NCBI GenBank assembly: GCA_039808025.1
Contig: JBDHSK010000002.1
Coordinates: forward strand, 1 to 64,000
From: Sandaracinobacteroides sp039808025
Lineage (GTDB): Bacteria > Pseudomonadota > Alphaproteobacteria > Sphingomonadales > Sphingomonadaceae
Direction: 5' to 3'
Length of the DNA stretch: 64,000 nt
Below, piece by piece: positions 25,124 to 34,217 of this stretch. The translations under genes and the position numbers were made by a program. Numbering within the stretch: position 1 is the first letter of the stretch; each line of letters starts with the position of its first letter. The notes beneath the pieces were generated by a model that was given only the letters and a program-made list of their open reading frames with translations, did not search any database and was not told the origin of the DNA.

Positions 25124-27213
25124 TGGCGACCCTAAGCTTCGCAAGCCGGGAATCCCTGCAGAAGCTGCTGACCAGCGGTCTGCTGCCACTTGCCATCCTG
25201 ACGGTCGTGTTGCTGATGGTCGTGCCCATCCCGGCGGTAATGCTCGACATGTTCTTCGTCGGCAACATCCTGCTGTCGCTCGTCATGCTCATGGTGGTTC
25301 TGCAGGCCTCCAGGCCGATGGATTTCTCAGCGTTTCCAACGGTTCTGCTGTTTGCAACCCTGTTGCGGCTGGCTTTGAACGTCGCCTCGACACGGGTGGT
25401 GCTTGTCAACGGCCATGAAGGCACGGCTGCCGCCGGTCACGTCATCGAGGCCTTCGGCAAAGTGCTGATCGGCGGTAATTTCGCAGTGGGGATCATCGTC
25501 TTTTCCATTCTGATGATCATCAACCTGGCCGTCATCGCCAAGGGGGCGGGACGGGTATCGGAAGTGAGTGCGCGCTTCACTCTCGACGCCCTGCCCGGCA
25601 AGCAGATGGCGATCGACGCTGACTTGAACGCCGGGATGCTGACCCCTGATCAGGCCCGTGCCCGTCGTATCGAAGTGGCGACCGAGGCCGATTTCTACGG
25701 TTCGATGGACGGCGCTTCGAAATTCGTGAAGGGCGATGCCGTAGCCGGAATCCTCATCCTCGCCATAAACATCATCGGCGGCATGATCATCGGCGTCGTC
25801 AGCCATGATCTCACCTTCTCCGAAGCCGCGGGCATCTACATGCTTCTCTCGGTAGGCGATGCGCTGGTAGCGCAGGTGCCGGCGTTGCTACTCTCCATCG
25901 CCGCTGCAGTCCTTGTCACCCGCACCACCGAAAGCAGTAAGCTGGCCGACCAGTTGGGCCTGCAATTCTCCAGTCCCGCCGCATGGTGGCCAGCCGCTGC
26001 CATTCTGGGCGCCCTGGGCTTCATGCCGGGCATGCCTTCACTGGTGCTGCTGCCCGCCAGTGCGCTGGCCGGCGCCGTGGCCTGGAAACTGCAGCGGCAA
26101 TCGGCCACACCTCCCCAGCTGCCCGAATCCGTCACTCCCCAGTCGGAGCCGCAGATCGACTGGTCGGATGTCGGGGAAACCGCCACCATCACCGTCGAGA
26201 TCGGATATGCTCTCATTGCCCTGGTGGAGAGCGAATCGCCGCTAATGACGCGGATTACCGGCGTGCGGCGCCAGCTTTCACGCGAACTGGGGTTTCTGGT
26301 GCCGATGGTGCGGGTCCGGGATGACCTTGGGCTGTCTCCCAACAGTTATCGCATCTCTATTGCCGGTGAAGTGGCCGGCCAGGGTGAGGCATGGCCGGCC
26401 GACCTGCTGGCACTCGAGGCAGAGACTGTGAGCGCCGACCTGCCCGGCAAACAGGTGAAAGACCCGGCCTTCGGACTGAACGCCCGCTGGATCTCACCCG
26501 AGCTTGAACAGCAGGCACTGGAAGCCGGCTATACCGTCGTTGACCCTTCAACCGTTATTGGAACGCACCTGCACAAGCTGTTGCGTGAACGGGCATACAT
26601 GGTGTTCGGTCAGGATGACGCCCACGCTCTTGTCGAGACTCTGGGCCGCCGACAACCGCAATTGGCAGCCAGCATCGGCACCAAGACCCTTCCGCTGCCT
26701 ACTCTGACTGCGGTCTGCCAGACACTGCTCGAAGAAGGCGTTTCCCTGCGGGATTTCCCCCGCATCGGTGCAGCGATTGCTCTTGCAGCGCAGAAAACCC
26801 AGGATCCATCCGAGCTGGTGGAACTGGTCCGCGAACGCATCGGCGGGCTGATCGTGTCGGCCATCGCTCCGGCGGGAGGGGTGTTGCAACTGATCGCCCT
26901 GTCTCCGCAGCTCGAAGCCCTTCTGGGCGCGGCATGGCGCGCGCAGCCGCAAGCGGCGTGGCCTTTCGAGCCCAGCCTTGGCGCCCGCCTCTCTGAAGCC
27001 GTGCGCAATGCCGCTGCTGCTTCGGTTGCGGCAGGGCTGCCAATCGCCCTTGTCTCTCAACAGGGACCGCGCCGGGCACTGTGGCGACTTCTGCGACAGC
27101 CGGCTGCCATCCCCGTTCTCAGCTTCGCCGAACTTCCCGAAACCTGTGCCGTCGATGTCGTCGCCGTGATCGGCGACGAAGTAACTGCCACCCCCCCATC
27201 ACCGCAGGAGTAG
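25123..27213 (+). CDS. flhA: Flagellar export apparatus protein FlhA
   Basis: 696 aa. Eight N-terminal membrane helices begin at GLLPLAILTVVLLMVV and contain the FHIPEP-family signature stretch LLRLALNVASTRVVL and the cytosolic loop ARFTLDALPGKQMAIDADLNAG. A large cytosolic domain follows (RDDLGLSPNSYRISIAGE through TLPLPTLTAVCQ and RERIGGLIVSAIAPAG). It is the inner-membrane gate of the flagellar secretion system. The start ATG overlaps the transglycosylase stop, and fliA begins 5 bases after its stop, so the three form an operon. flhF/flhG do not lie between flhA and fliA. Confidence 0.94.
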   Translation: MATLSFASRESLQKLLTSGLLPLAILTVVLLMVVPIPAVMLDMFFVGNILLSLVMLMVVLQASRPMDFSAFPTVLLFATLLRLALNVASTRVVLVNGHEGTAAAGHVIEAFGKVLIGGNFAVGIIVFSILMIINLAVIAKGAGRVSEVSARFTLDALPGKQMAIDADLNAGMLTPDQARARRIEVATEADFYGSMDGASKFVKGDAVAGILILAINIIGGMIIGVVSHDLTFSEAAGIYMLLSVGDALVAQVPALLLSIAAAVLVTRTTESSKLADQLGLQFSSPAAWWPAAAILGALGFMPGMPSLVLLPASALAGAVAWKLQRQSATPPQLPESVTPQSEPQIDWSDVGETATITVEIGYALIALVESESPLMTRITGVRRQLSRELGFLVPMVRVRDDLGLSPNSYRISIAGEVAGQGEAWPADLLALEAETVSADLPGKQVKDPAFGLNARWISPELEQQALEAGYTVVDPSTVIGTHLHKLLRERAYMVFGQDDAHALVETLGRRQPQLAASIGTKTLPLPTLTAVCQTLLEEGVSLRDFPRIGAAIALAAQKTQDPSELVELVRERIGGLIVSAIAPAGGVLQLIALSPQLEALLGAAWRAQPQAAWPFEPSLGARLSEAVRNAAAASVAAGLPIALVSQQGPRRALWRLLRQPAAIPVLSFAELPETCAVDVVAVIGDEVTATPPSPQE

Positions 27214-27218
27214 AACCG

Positions 27219-27959
27219 ATGGATGCCCGTCTTGGATTGGACCCGGGCCTTTACGCCCCCGCCGCTCTGGCCGCCCGTGACCCCGAGCGCCTGATCCATA
27301 ACCACCTCGGGCTGGTTCGCAAGATTGCCTGGCATACCCATGCCCGGGTGTCGTCGGCGCTCGACATCGAAGAGCTGATGCAGATCGGCATGATCGCCCT
27401 TATCGAAGCAGCGCGCACCTTCGAAGACCGGGGCCATGCCGTCTTTGCCACCTACGCCAACGTCCGGGTTCGTGGCGCCATGATCGATGCATTGCGCAAA
27501 CAGGCCACCTTGTGCCGTTCGGCGCTGAAACGGCGTCGGGAACTGAATGCCGCGCGCGAACAGCTTGCCGGCCAGCTGGGACGCATGCCCACCAATATCG
27601 AGCTCGCGGAACGTCTCAACATGCCGGTAGCCGACATCCATGAGGCCATCCAGTCAACGCAGGGGGTACGCTATGAATCGCTCGATGAAGTCTATTCCGA
27701 TCATAGCATCTGGTTCACCAGCGACGAGCCCGATGCCTTCGAGCAATTGCAATCTGCGGAATTACGGCAGGCACTGATCGAGGCAATCGGCAAACTTCCG
27801 GAACGCGAAGCAATGGTGCTGCAACTCTACTTCGTCGAAGAGCTGAACCTCGAGGAAATCGGCCAGACCATGGGTGTGGGGGCAGCACGGATCTGCCAGA
27901 TCAAGAAGAACGCCATTGATAAGGTGCGGCGCATGCTGAAATCATTCGATGCGGATTGA
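27219..27959 (+). CDS. fliA: Flagellar sigma-28 factor FliA
   Basis: 246 aa. Regions 2 (NHLGLVRKIAWHTHARV...DIEELMQIGMIALIEAARTF), 3 (REQLAGQLGRMPTNIELAERLNMP) and 4 (ALIEAIGKLPEREAMVLQLYFVEELNLEEIGQTMGVGAARICQIKKNAI) are complete, as in FliA-type factors. It directs late flagellar and chemotaxis promoters. A strong AGGAG site lies 8 bases before ATG 27219 and overlaps the flhA stop, so translation is coupled. No FlgM anti-sigma is in the window. Confidence 0.9.
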   Translation: MDARLGLDPGLYAPAALAARDPERLIHNHLGLVRKIAWHTHARVSSALDIEELMQIGMIALIEAARTFEDRGHAVFATYANVRVRGAMIDALRKQATLCRSALKRRRELNAAREQLAGQLGRMPTNIELAERLNMPVADIHEAIQSTQGVRYESLDEVYSDHSIWFTSDEPDAFEQLQSAELRQALIEAIGKLPEREAMVLQLYFVEELNLEEIGQTMGVGAARICQIKKNAIDKVRRMLKSFDAD

Positions 27960-28012
27960 CCACTTCTAACCGCCAACCTACCCCTTGGCAAACGAAACCC
28001 CGCGAGGCCAAC

Positions 28013-28798
28013 ATGCCGGAACTTGCTGGTAAGGTCTGTGTGATTACCGGTGCGGCCCGCGGGATCGGCGCCGCCATTGCTACGCTGTTCCGCACGGAAG
28101 GCGCCATTGTCATTGCCACCGATATTGACGTCGCCGCCGGCGCCGCCACGGCAAGGCGCATCGGGTGCCGGTTCGAACCTCTCGACGTCGGCGAAGAGGC
28201 CGACTGGACGCGCCTGTTGCGCAAAGTTCCCGCTATCGATGTGATGGTGAACAACGCTGGTATCACCGGCCTTGAACACGGAGATGCCCGCCACGACCCC
28301 GAAAATGCCAGCCTCTCAGACTGGCACGCCGTGCACCGGGTGAACCTCGATGGTACATTTCTGGGGTGCCGTTATGCCATCAAGGCGATGAAGGCACGCG
28401 GCGAGGGATCGATCATCAACATATCCTCGCGGTCTGCAATGGTCGGCATCCCGCTCGCCGCCGCCTATGCCGCCTCGAAGGCAGCGGTGCGTAATCACAG
28501 CAAATCGGTGGCGCTTTATTGCGCTCAGCAGGGCTGGAAGATCCGCTGCAACTCCATCCACCCGGCCGCCATCCTCACCCCGATGTGGGAACCATTGCTG
28601 GGCCAAGGGCCGGAACGCACCGCGCGGATGCAGGCACTGGTTGCCGATACGCCATTGCAGCGCTTTGGCCATCCGCAGGAAGTGGCAGCCATTGCCCTGA
28701 TGCTGGCGTCAGACGCATCCGCTTATGTTACCGGGGCGGAATTTACCATCGATGGCGGTCTGCTTGCCGGCTCTGCCGCCGTTCCCGGACAGAGCTGA
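28013..28798 (+). CDS. Short-chain dehydrogenase/reductase
   Basis: 261 aa, the usual SDR length. Cofactor site TGAARGIGAAIA lies near residue 12, the NNAGITG motif near 80, and the catalytic Ser/Tyr/Lys in SSRSAMVGIPLAAAYAASKAAVR (Tyr and Lys in YAASK). The FTIDGGLLAG C-terminus is typical of classical SDRs acting on 3-oxoacyl or sugar-like substrates. ATG 28013 has GAGG 6 bases upstream; it starts 53 bases after fliA but has no evident flagellar role. Substrate unknown. Confidence 0.9.
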   Translation: MPELAGKVCVITGAARGIGAAIATLFRTEGAIVIATDIDVAAGAATARRIGCRFEPLDVGEEADWTRLLRKVPAIDVMVNNAGITGLEHGDARHDPENASLSDWHAVHRVNLDGTFLGCRYAIKAMKARGEGSIINISSRSAMVGIPLAAAYAASKAAVRNHSKSVALYCAQQGWKIRCNSIHPAAILTPMWEPLLGQGPERTARMQALVADTPLQRFGHPQEVAAIALMLASDASAYVTGAEFTIDGGLLAGSAAVPGQS

Positions 28799-28884
28799 CC
28801 CTGCGAGCTCGGCACAGCAGATAAGGCCCAACAGGGGTCACACCGCCGCTCAGCAAACTATCAGTGCTGCGATCGTCTGCCTGA

Positions 28885-28920
28885 TACTATCTGCTGGTAC
28901 TATCTGCTGAAACTATCTGT
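28885..28920. repeat. 13-base tandem repeat
   Basis: TACTATCTGCTGG, TACTATCTGCTGA and AACTATCTGT follow each other at 28885, 28898 and 28911, about 2.8 copies in a 184-base gap without genes. Such short tandem arrays are prone to length change. Confidence 0.85.
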
Positions 28921-28982
28921 AATATATGGCCAACTGCCGGCGGGCCATTGTGGCAAGCACAAAGGCCCGTCGGCACCGTAAG

Positions 28983-29141
28983 TTATTGCAGTCGGCCGAT
29001 TTCCTCCTTCACTTTCAGCTTTTCCCGTTTCAGACGGCTGATCAGCGCATCATCGGGCATGGGGCGGTTCATCTCGGTGGCAATCTGTCCGTCAAGGTGT
29101 GCATGCCTTGACTGCAATGCTTCGAGATGGGCGCTGGCCAT
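28983..29141 (-). CDS. DUF465 (YdcH-like) small protein
   Basis: 52 aa, charged and helical (HLEALQSRHAHLDGQIATEM...ISRLKREKLKVKEEIGRLQ), matching the coiled-coil DUF465 pattern of paired Leu/Lys heptads. ATG 29141 has AAGGAGA 8 bases upstream. Function unknown. A second DUF465 gene lies 291 bases away on the opposite strand. Confidence 0.88.
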   Translation of the reverse strand: MASAHLEALQSRHAHLDGQIATEMNRPMPDDALISRLKREKLKVKEEIGRLQ

Positions 29142-29162
29142 GAGGCGTCTCCTTTCGTTGGT

Positions 29163-29327
29163 TCAACGCTCGCCACAGGCGGATTCGCACTGGGCGAACC
29201 TGCAATAAATCACGGATTGACCCGGCTTCATAGCCCATACGCAACCCTGACACTCAGCATCATCATATAGGTAAACCATGGTACGTCGCCACCAGCTGTA
29301 GTCCTTATCTCCGACAGGAACCGACAT
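29163..29327 (-). CDS. Possible 54-residue Cys-rich small protein
   Basis: An open frame just upstream of the DUF465 gene encodes a Trp/Tyr/Cys-rich peptide with a CQGC pair and three further cysteines. There is no strong ribosome site and no known family. It may be leader RNA instead; weak support. Confidence 0.25.
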   Translation of the reverse strand: MSVPVGDKDYSWWRRTMVYLYDDAECQGCVWAMKPGQSVIYCRFAQCESACGER

Positions 29328-29432
29328 CGTTCTGATCGACTCGGCTGGTGGTTGACTGCTGGCCCGGTTCGCGCCAAATCGCCAGCAAATCCCGATCCCC
29401 GGCGGGTAGCAGTTGCAGATGGGCAGCGTGGC

Positions 29433-29630
29433 ATGGACGAAACGGAACTGAAGATACGTCTGCACCAGCTGACACAGGAACATCGCGATCTCGATGCCGC
29501 CATTCTGGCGCTGTCGAGCGTCAGCGCCCCCGACCTGCTGGCCATAGCCCGGTTGAAAAAGCGCAAGCTGCGCCTGAAGGACGAAATCGCCATCATCAAC
29601 GATCTGCTCATCCCTGACATCATCGCCTGA
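29433..29630 (+). CDS. DUF465 (YdcH-like) small protein, second copy
   Basis: 65 aa with the DUF465 pattern (HQLTQEHRDLDAAILALSS...IARLKKRKLRLKDEIAIIND). ATG 29433 matches the family start; an in-frame ATG at 29352 would add a non-conserved leader. It is divergent from the first DUF465 gene and 56 bases before the AmpG-like transporter gene. Function unknown. Confidence 0.85.
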   Translation: MDETELKIRLHQLTQEHRDLDAAILALSSVSAPDLLAIARLKKRKLRLKDEIAIINDLLIPDIIA

Positions 29631-29686
29631 CCGACCCTCGGGAAATCCGCCTTCCCTTCCCGATGAATTGCCGCCACAAACCACCG

Positions 29687-31006
29687 ATGGAAATGGCTGA
29701 ACAACCGGGCAACTGGCTCAACGCCGTGCGCCCCTACCTGGAACGCGCACCCCTTGGCGCGCTGCTGCTGGGGCTTTCGTCGGGCGCGCCCTTCGCGATG
29801 ATCGCATCTACCCTCACCACCCGGCTGGCGGAAACCGGAATCGACAAGAAGGCCGTAACAGCATTCGCGCTGACCTTCCTTCTCTATAATTTCAAGTTCC
29901 TGTGGGCGCCGGTGATCGATCGCGTCACCCTTCCGGGGCTGGCACGCGTCATCGGCCAGCGCCGCGCCTGGCTGCTGTTGATCGCCGCCGGAACCGCCGC
30001 CGCCATCAGCTGGATGGGCATGGTAGACCCGGTTGCCGATATTTCCATGATGGTGGCGGCCGCTCTTGCCACCGCTTTTTTCGGCGCTACCTTCGATATC
30101 GTCATCGATGCCTACCGCATCGAAAGCCTGACCCCCGAACAACTGGGCGTCGGCTCAGGGATGAGCCAGTATGGCTGGCGGCTAGGCTCGGCCGGCGCCG
30201 GGGCGCTGGCGCTGCTGGTAGCCGATCAGGCCGGGTGGAACATGGGCTATCTGGCCTCCGCCATTTTCGTGGTGCCAGCCCTGATCGCCGGACTCCTCCT
30301 TGGTGAGCCTCCCCGGCGGGAAGCCGCACTCGCCACCGAAACGGCCCCGTATTCCGGAATGGCACGGGTGAAGGCGGCCATAATCGACCCACTGGCCGAT
30401 TTCCTCACGCGGCCAGCTGCTTGGCTGGTGCTGGCCTTCATCGTCTTTCACAAGATCGGCGATACTCTTGCCAACCTTACCCTGCGGCTGCTGCTGAACG
30501 ATCTCGGCTTCACCCGTTCAGAAGTTGCTGCGTTTGATGTCGGGTTCGGGCTGTTCGCCACCCTGATCGGCATATTTGTCGGCGGTATCGTCTATACCCG
30601 CCTTGGCATGATGCGCGCCGTAATGCTCAGCCTCATCCTTATGGCGATCTCCAACCTCAGCTTCGCTCTCCTTGCTGCCACCGGGCACTCCAACATCGGC
30701 CTGGCAGCCACCATCGGGTTCGAGAATTTCTCGTCCGGCATCGGCGGGGTGGCCGTGGTCGCCTATCTGTCGTGGCTGTGTGACCTGCGCTTTACCGCCA
30801 CCCAGTTTGCCCTGCTGTCGGCCATGTCGTCGATTCTGGGACGATTCATTCAGGGAACGACCGCTGGCGCACTGGTGGAAGCGCTTGGGTTCGCGCAGTT
30901 CTACATTCTTACCACTCTGCTGGCATTGCCCGGCATCCTGCTGTTCTGGTTGCTGATGCGGCGCGGTGACGGGCCTGCCCCCAGATCGTCCGGGCCCATG
31001 CCATGA
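29687..31006 (+). CDS. AmpG/PAT-family MFS transporter
   Basis: About 439 aa with 12 hydrophobic helices, beginning LGALLLGLSSGAPFAMIASTLTTRLAETGID and containing LYNFKFLWAPVIDRV, the characteristic AmpG signature of PAT-type transporters. The family imports muropeptides (AmpG) or other acyl-CoA-like solutes. The start is uncertain (29663, 29687 or 29693). Its last 4 bases overlap the next gene. Muropeptide import is a family inference; no ampC/ampR is nearby. Confidence 0.85.
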   Translation: MEMAEQPGNWLNAVRPYLERAPLGALLLGLSSGAPFAMIASTLTTRLAETGIDKKAVTAFALTFLLYNFKFLWAPVIDRVTLPGLARVIGQRRAWLLLIAAGTAAAISWMGMVDPVADISMMVAAALATAFFGATFDIVIDAYRIESLTPEQLGVGSGMSQYGWRLGSAGAGALALLVADQAGWNMGYLASAIFVVPALIAGLLLGEPPRREAALATETAPYSGMARVKAAIIDPLADFLTRPAAWLVLAFIVFHKIGDTLANLTLRLLLNDLGFTRSEVAAFDVGFGLFATLIGIFVGGIVYTRLGMMRAVMLSLILMAISNLSFALLAATGHSNIGLAATIGFENFSSGIGGVAVVAYLSWLCDLRFTATQFALLSAMSSILGRFIQGTTAGALVEALGFAQFYILTTLLALPGILLFWLLMRRGDGPAPRSSGPMP

Positions 31007-31707
31007 TCTTCGGCACACCCGCTTTTCCCGCAGACATCGCCGGAGTGCCGCTCGTCGTGCGTATCCGGCCACAGGCACGACGCCTCAGCATGCGGCTGTG
31101 CGCCAGCAGCCGCACCCTGCAGCTTACCCTTCCAGCCGGCGTATCCCAGCGTCGCGCCATCGCCTGGCTTGCCGAACAACGCAACTGGGTCGAGCAGCAG
31201 AAACATCTGCGAATGCCACCGCCACACCCGTTCCGCCCCGGGCTTGTGCTGCCGTTCGGGGAAAGCAACTTGCTTCTGGAAGCTGGCAGCAACCGGCGGA
31301 TCGTGCGCACGGGCGATACCCTGCACATCAGCGGCGACGGACCGCTGTTTGCCAGCCGGGTGCGACGATGGCTGGCGGCAGAGGCCGTGCGCCAGTTCGC
31401 GCCACCTACACACCAGCTTGCCGCGCGTATCGGCCAGCCGCTGTGCAAGGTCACAGCCGGAGACTGGCGCAGCCGCTGGGGGTCGTGCGGGCGTGGCCGC
31501 ATCACTTACAGCTGGCGGCTGCTGCTGGCCCCAACATTCGTGCAGAAGGCTCTGATCGCCCACGAGGCTGCCCATCTGGCCCACCCGGATCATGGCCCCG
31601 GTTTCTGGCGGCTGGCCGCAGACCTGCTGGGTGGCCCACACACACCGGCCCGGCGCTGGCTGCGCGACAACGGCCCGCTGCTGCACAGCTATGGCGCGGA
31701 AAGCTGA
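31003..31707 (+). CDS. YgjP-like zinc metallopeptidase (DUF45)
   Basis: 234 aa. The C-terminal half carries the WRSRWGSC motif, ending in the metal site HEAAHLAHPDHGPGFW, an HExxH with a distant His, as in the SprT/YgjP-like family. Function in the family is not firmly established. The ATG overlaps the transporter stop (ATGA), so the two are probably cotranscribed. Confidence 0.85.
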   Translation: MIFGTPAFPADIAGVPLVVRIRPQARRLSMRLCASSRTLQLTLPAGVSQRRAIAWLAEQRNWVEQQKHLRMPPPHPFRPGLVLPFGESNLLLEAGSNRRIVRTGDTLHISGDGPLFASRVRRWLAAEAVRQFAPPTHQLAARIGQPLCKVTAGDWRSRWGSCGRGRITYSWRLLLAPTFVQKALIAHEAAHLAHPDHGPGFWRLAADLLGGPHTPARRWLRDNGPLLHSYGAES

Positions 31708-31723
31708 CCGCCCGTCGCCAACA

Positions 31724-32872
31724 TCAGTCGCCGGGTTCGTTCCGGAACGGCAGGCTTTGCGCAAGAAACTGCGCTTCGGAATGGACGGCGGGCTGTTCGC
31801 GCCGCAGAAAGTCAGCGATGGCCCGGCGCAGCGACGGGTTGGCGATAAAGTGGGCAGACCGCGTCTCAACCGGCTGATAACCACGCGCCAGCTTGTGCGG
31901 TCCCTGGGCGCCGGCCTCCACTCGCGCAAGGCCATATTCACAGGCAATATCGATCGCCTGATGATAGCAGAGTTCGAAATGCAGATAGGGGATATGTTCG
32001 ATAGCCCCCCAGTGGCGGCCATAAAGGCAGTCATCGCCAATGAAGTTCAGGGCACCCGCCACATAGCGCCCTCCCTTCTTTGCCAGCACCAGCACCACCT
32101 GATCGCCCATGCGTTCAGAGATCAGCGAGAAAAACGTGCGCGTAAGGTAGGGTCGCCCCCATTTGCGACTGCCGGTGTCCTGATAAAAACGCCAGAAAGC
32201 ATCCCACGCCGCCTCGGTCAGGCTGCGGCCTGACAGCCGTTCAACCCCATCGATGGCCCCCAGTGCGGCCGCGCGCTCGTGGCGCAAGGTCTTGCGCTTA
32301 CGAGACGCCAGATTCCCTAGAAAATCCTCAAAATCGCGATATCCACGGTTCAGCCAGTGGAACTGAACATCGAGGCGCTGCAACCAGCCGGCAGCTGCAA
32401 AGTCTGCAGCATCCGCATCAGTCAGGAACGTGGCATGGCTGCCGGAAAGGCCGTTGTTCTCAACCACTGCCATGCTTCCCGCCACCAGCAAATGCCGCAC
32501 GTCTTCATCTGCGGCCAGCAGCTTCGGGGCAGTGGCCGGTGTGAACGGCGTGGCATGCTGCACCTTGGGGTAATAGTGGCCGCCCGCTCGCTCAAGCGCC
32601 TCTGCCCAGCCATGATCGAACACATACTCGCCAAGGCTGTGTGATTTCAGATAGCCCGGCAATATGCCGATGATGGCATTCTCTTTATCTTCTGCCACCA
32701 GGTGCAACGGGCGCCATCCGCTTTCTGCGGTTGCACTGCCACTGTCTTCCAGTGCCGAAAAATAGGCATGACGGGCAAAGGGGTTGCCTGAGCCCGCCAG
32801 CCGGTCCCACACAGCGCCGCTGATGTCGGCGGCGCTTTCAATCAGCCGCACGCGGCTGCCGTGACGGCTCAC
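31724..32872 (-). CDS. GNAT/FemAB-like acyltransferase (DUF482 group)
   Basis: 382 aa with two GNAT-like halves as in the family I know as peptidogalycan biosynthesis/FemAB-like proteins. Visible landmarks are PLHLVAEDKENAIIGILPGYLKSHSLGEYVFDHGWA, LNFIGDDCLYGRHWG, LHFELCYHQAIDIA and EAGAQGPHKLARGYQP. The substrate is not known. Its start GTG overlaps the RidA stop (GTGA), making it the last gene of a four-gene minus-strand run. Confidence 0.83.
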   Translation of the reverse strand: MSRHGSRVRLIESAADISGAVWDRLAGSGNPFARHAYFSALEDSGSATAESGWRPLHLVAEDKENAIIGILPGYLKSHSLGEYVFDHGWAEALERAGGHYYPKVQHATPFTPATAPKLLAADEDVRHLLVAGSMAVVENNGLSGSHATFLTDADAADFAAAGWLQRLDVQFHWLNRGYRDFEDFLGNLASRKRKTLRHERAAALGAIDGVERLSGRSLTEAAWDAFWRFYQDTGSRKWGRPYLTRTFFSLISERMGDQVVLVLAKKGGRYVAGALNFIGDDCLYGRHWGAIEHIPYLHFELCYHQAIDIACEYGLARVEAGAQGPHKLARGYQPVETRSAHFIANPSLRRAIADFLRREQPAVHSEAQFLAQSLPFRNEPGD

Positions 32873-33330
32873 CGCAACTGAATTACGGCATCCACTTCGA
32901 CGGCCACGTTGCGCGGCAGCGACGGCACGCCAACGGCTGCACGGCTGTGCTTGCCGGCATCACCGAACACGGCGACCATCAGGTCGGACGCGCCATTGGC
33001 GACTTCCGGATGTTGGGTGAATTCCGCAGTGCATTGCACGAACACACCCAGCTTCACCACCCGTTCCACCCGGCCCCAGTTTCCGCCAAGTGCGGCCTTG
33101 ACCTGAGAAAGAATCATCAGCGCGCAGCGTTCGGCCGCCTTGCGCCCGGCCTCGACATCCATGTCGGCGCCAACGCGGCCGGTGATCAGCGACCCGTCGG
33201 CCGCAATCGAGATTTGCCCCGACACATACAGCATGTTGTCAGCCTCGACCGTCGGCACATACGATGCCACCGGAGCAGCCGCAGCCGGCAAAACCAGGCC
33301 CAATTCCTCGATCCGCTTGTCAACGCTCAT
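32869..33330 (-). CDS. RidA-family protein
   Basis: 153 aa. The YjgF/YER057c/UK114 fold is indicated by YVSGQISIAADGSLITGRVGAD, KLGVFVQCT and the closing SLPRNVAVEVDAVIQL. RidA enzymes hydrolyse reactive enamine/imine intermediates. ATG 33330 has a GGAAGGA site upstream. It overlaps the HAD gene end (11 bases) and the following acyltransferase by 4. A second RidA-like gene lies at 41.1 kb. Confidence 0.88.
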   Translation of the reverse strand: MSVDKRIEELGLVLPAAAAPVASYVPTVEADNMLYVSGQISIAADGSLITGRVGADMDVEAGRKAAERCALMILSQVKAALGGNWGRVERVVKLGVFVQCTAEFTQHPEVANGASDLMVAVFGDAGKHSRAAVGVPSLPRNVAVEVDAVIQLR

Positions 33331-33934
33331 GATGATATCCTTCCATTCGCTTTCTGATCCATGGTTCGGCCCGCACCCAGTCATCGATGCGGGCATGGGC
33401 ATCGCCGCTTTCCGGCATCAGGGCCCCCAGCGCCGGGTCCCCAACCATGTGCAGGCGGCCGACATCCGGCGCATGTCTGGCGGCGCTGCGATGGTGCGAG
33501 GGCAGATCATCGACAAACACCGCGGGGCGGCCGTTGGCAAGTTCCATTACCCGCGGGCCTTTGGGGCCATCATTCACCACCACCGGGAAATCAAAGCCGT
33601 GGTTCCGCAGCGATTCCACCCGCTGATCGCGCCACTGGGCGGGCAGATTGGTCAGCACCACGATCTCCATGTCGGCGGCCAGCGAGGCCAGCGCGCTTTT
33701 AGCGCCAGGCGTTGGCGGCTGGGTGAAGAGGCCGGTTGCGAAAAACCCGTTAAGAAGGGCCGGAAAACGCGCATCATCAACGGCTGCGCCATCTGACAGG
33801 CGGGTAAGACTGTTGGCAATCGTCGGGCCAGAGAGCTGCATTCTGATGCCGTGCTCGTGCGCCAGCCAGCTGGTGAACGGGGCGATGAATTCAAGAATCA
33901 CCCCGTCGCAATCAAGAATCAGCCGTGGCTTCAC
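33320..33934 (-). CDS. HAD-superfamily hydrolase
   Basis: 204 aa. Catalytic DCDGVI near residues 8-13 (motif I), TNLPAQ (motif II Thr), and FVDDLPSHH (motif IV) with a cap region between. Phosphatase activity is probable; substrate unknown. Its start overlaps the DUF3572 gene and its end overlaps ridA, so it belongs to the same run. Confidence 0.85.
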   Translation of the reverse strand: MKPRLILDCDGVILEFIAPFTSWLAHEHGIRMQLSGPTIANSLTRLSDGAAVDDARFPALLNGFFATGLFTQPPTPGAKSALASLAADMEIVVLTNLPAQWRDQRVESLRNHGFDFPVVVNDGPKGPRVMELANGRPAVFVDDLPSHHRSAARHAPDVGRLHMVGDPALGALMPESGDAHARIDDWVRAEPWIRKRMEGYHHER

Positions 33935-34161
33935 GCCGCAGCCGCCAATGTCTGGGGGCTGACGTTCAGCCGCGACGCCACATCGATGAGGTCAGGCTCG
34001 TGAGCGCCCAGAAACGCAATGACCGCACGCTGCACATCGGTTTCAGCAGCGCGAGCGCGCAAAGTCGCCGCGTCATAGCCGGTCAACGCCATGAAACGGT
34101 CGCGCAGGCGATCATCAGCGATTACGGCCGCCAGAGCCTGCAGGGCCAGAACCTGATCCAT
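33931..34161 (-). CDS. DUF3572 small protein
   Basis: 76 aa. The helical sequence (QALAAVIADDRLRDRFMALTGYDAATLR ... VAIAFLGAHEPDLIDVASRLNVSP-like) matches what I recall of the DUF3572 family, found mainly in alphaproteobacteria. Function unknown. It is the first gene of the DUF3572-HAD-RidA-acyltransferase run. Confidence 0.78.
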   Translation of the reverse strand: MDQVLALQALAAVIADDRLRDRFMALTGYDAATLRARAAETDVQRAVIAFLGAHEPDLIDVASRLNVSPQTLAAAA

Positions 34162-34217
34162 GCCCCTGCTCTAGCGCCGGCACGCGGGGTGGGCAATGCC
34201 GCAAGCGGCGCCGCCGA

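Noticed and set aside
30901..32040. 379-codon minus-strand frame
   Set aside because: Antisense to the AmpG-like and YgjP-like genes, no signature found.
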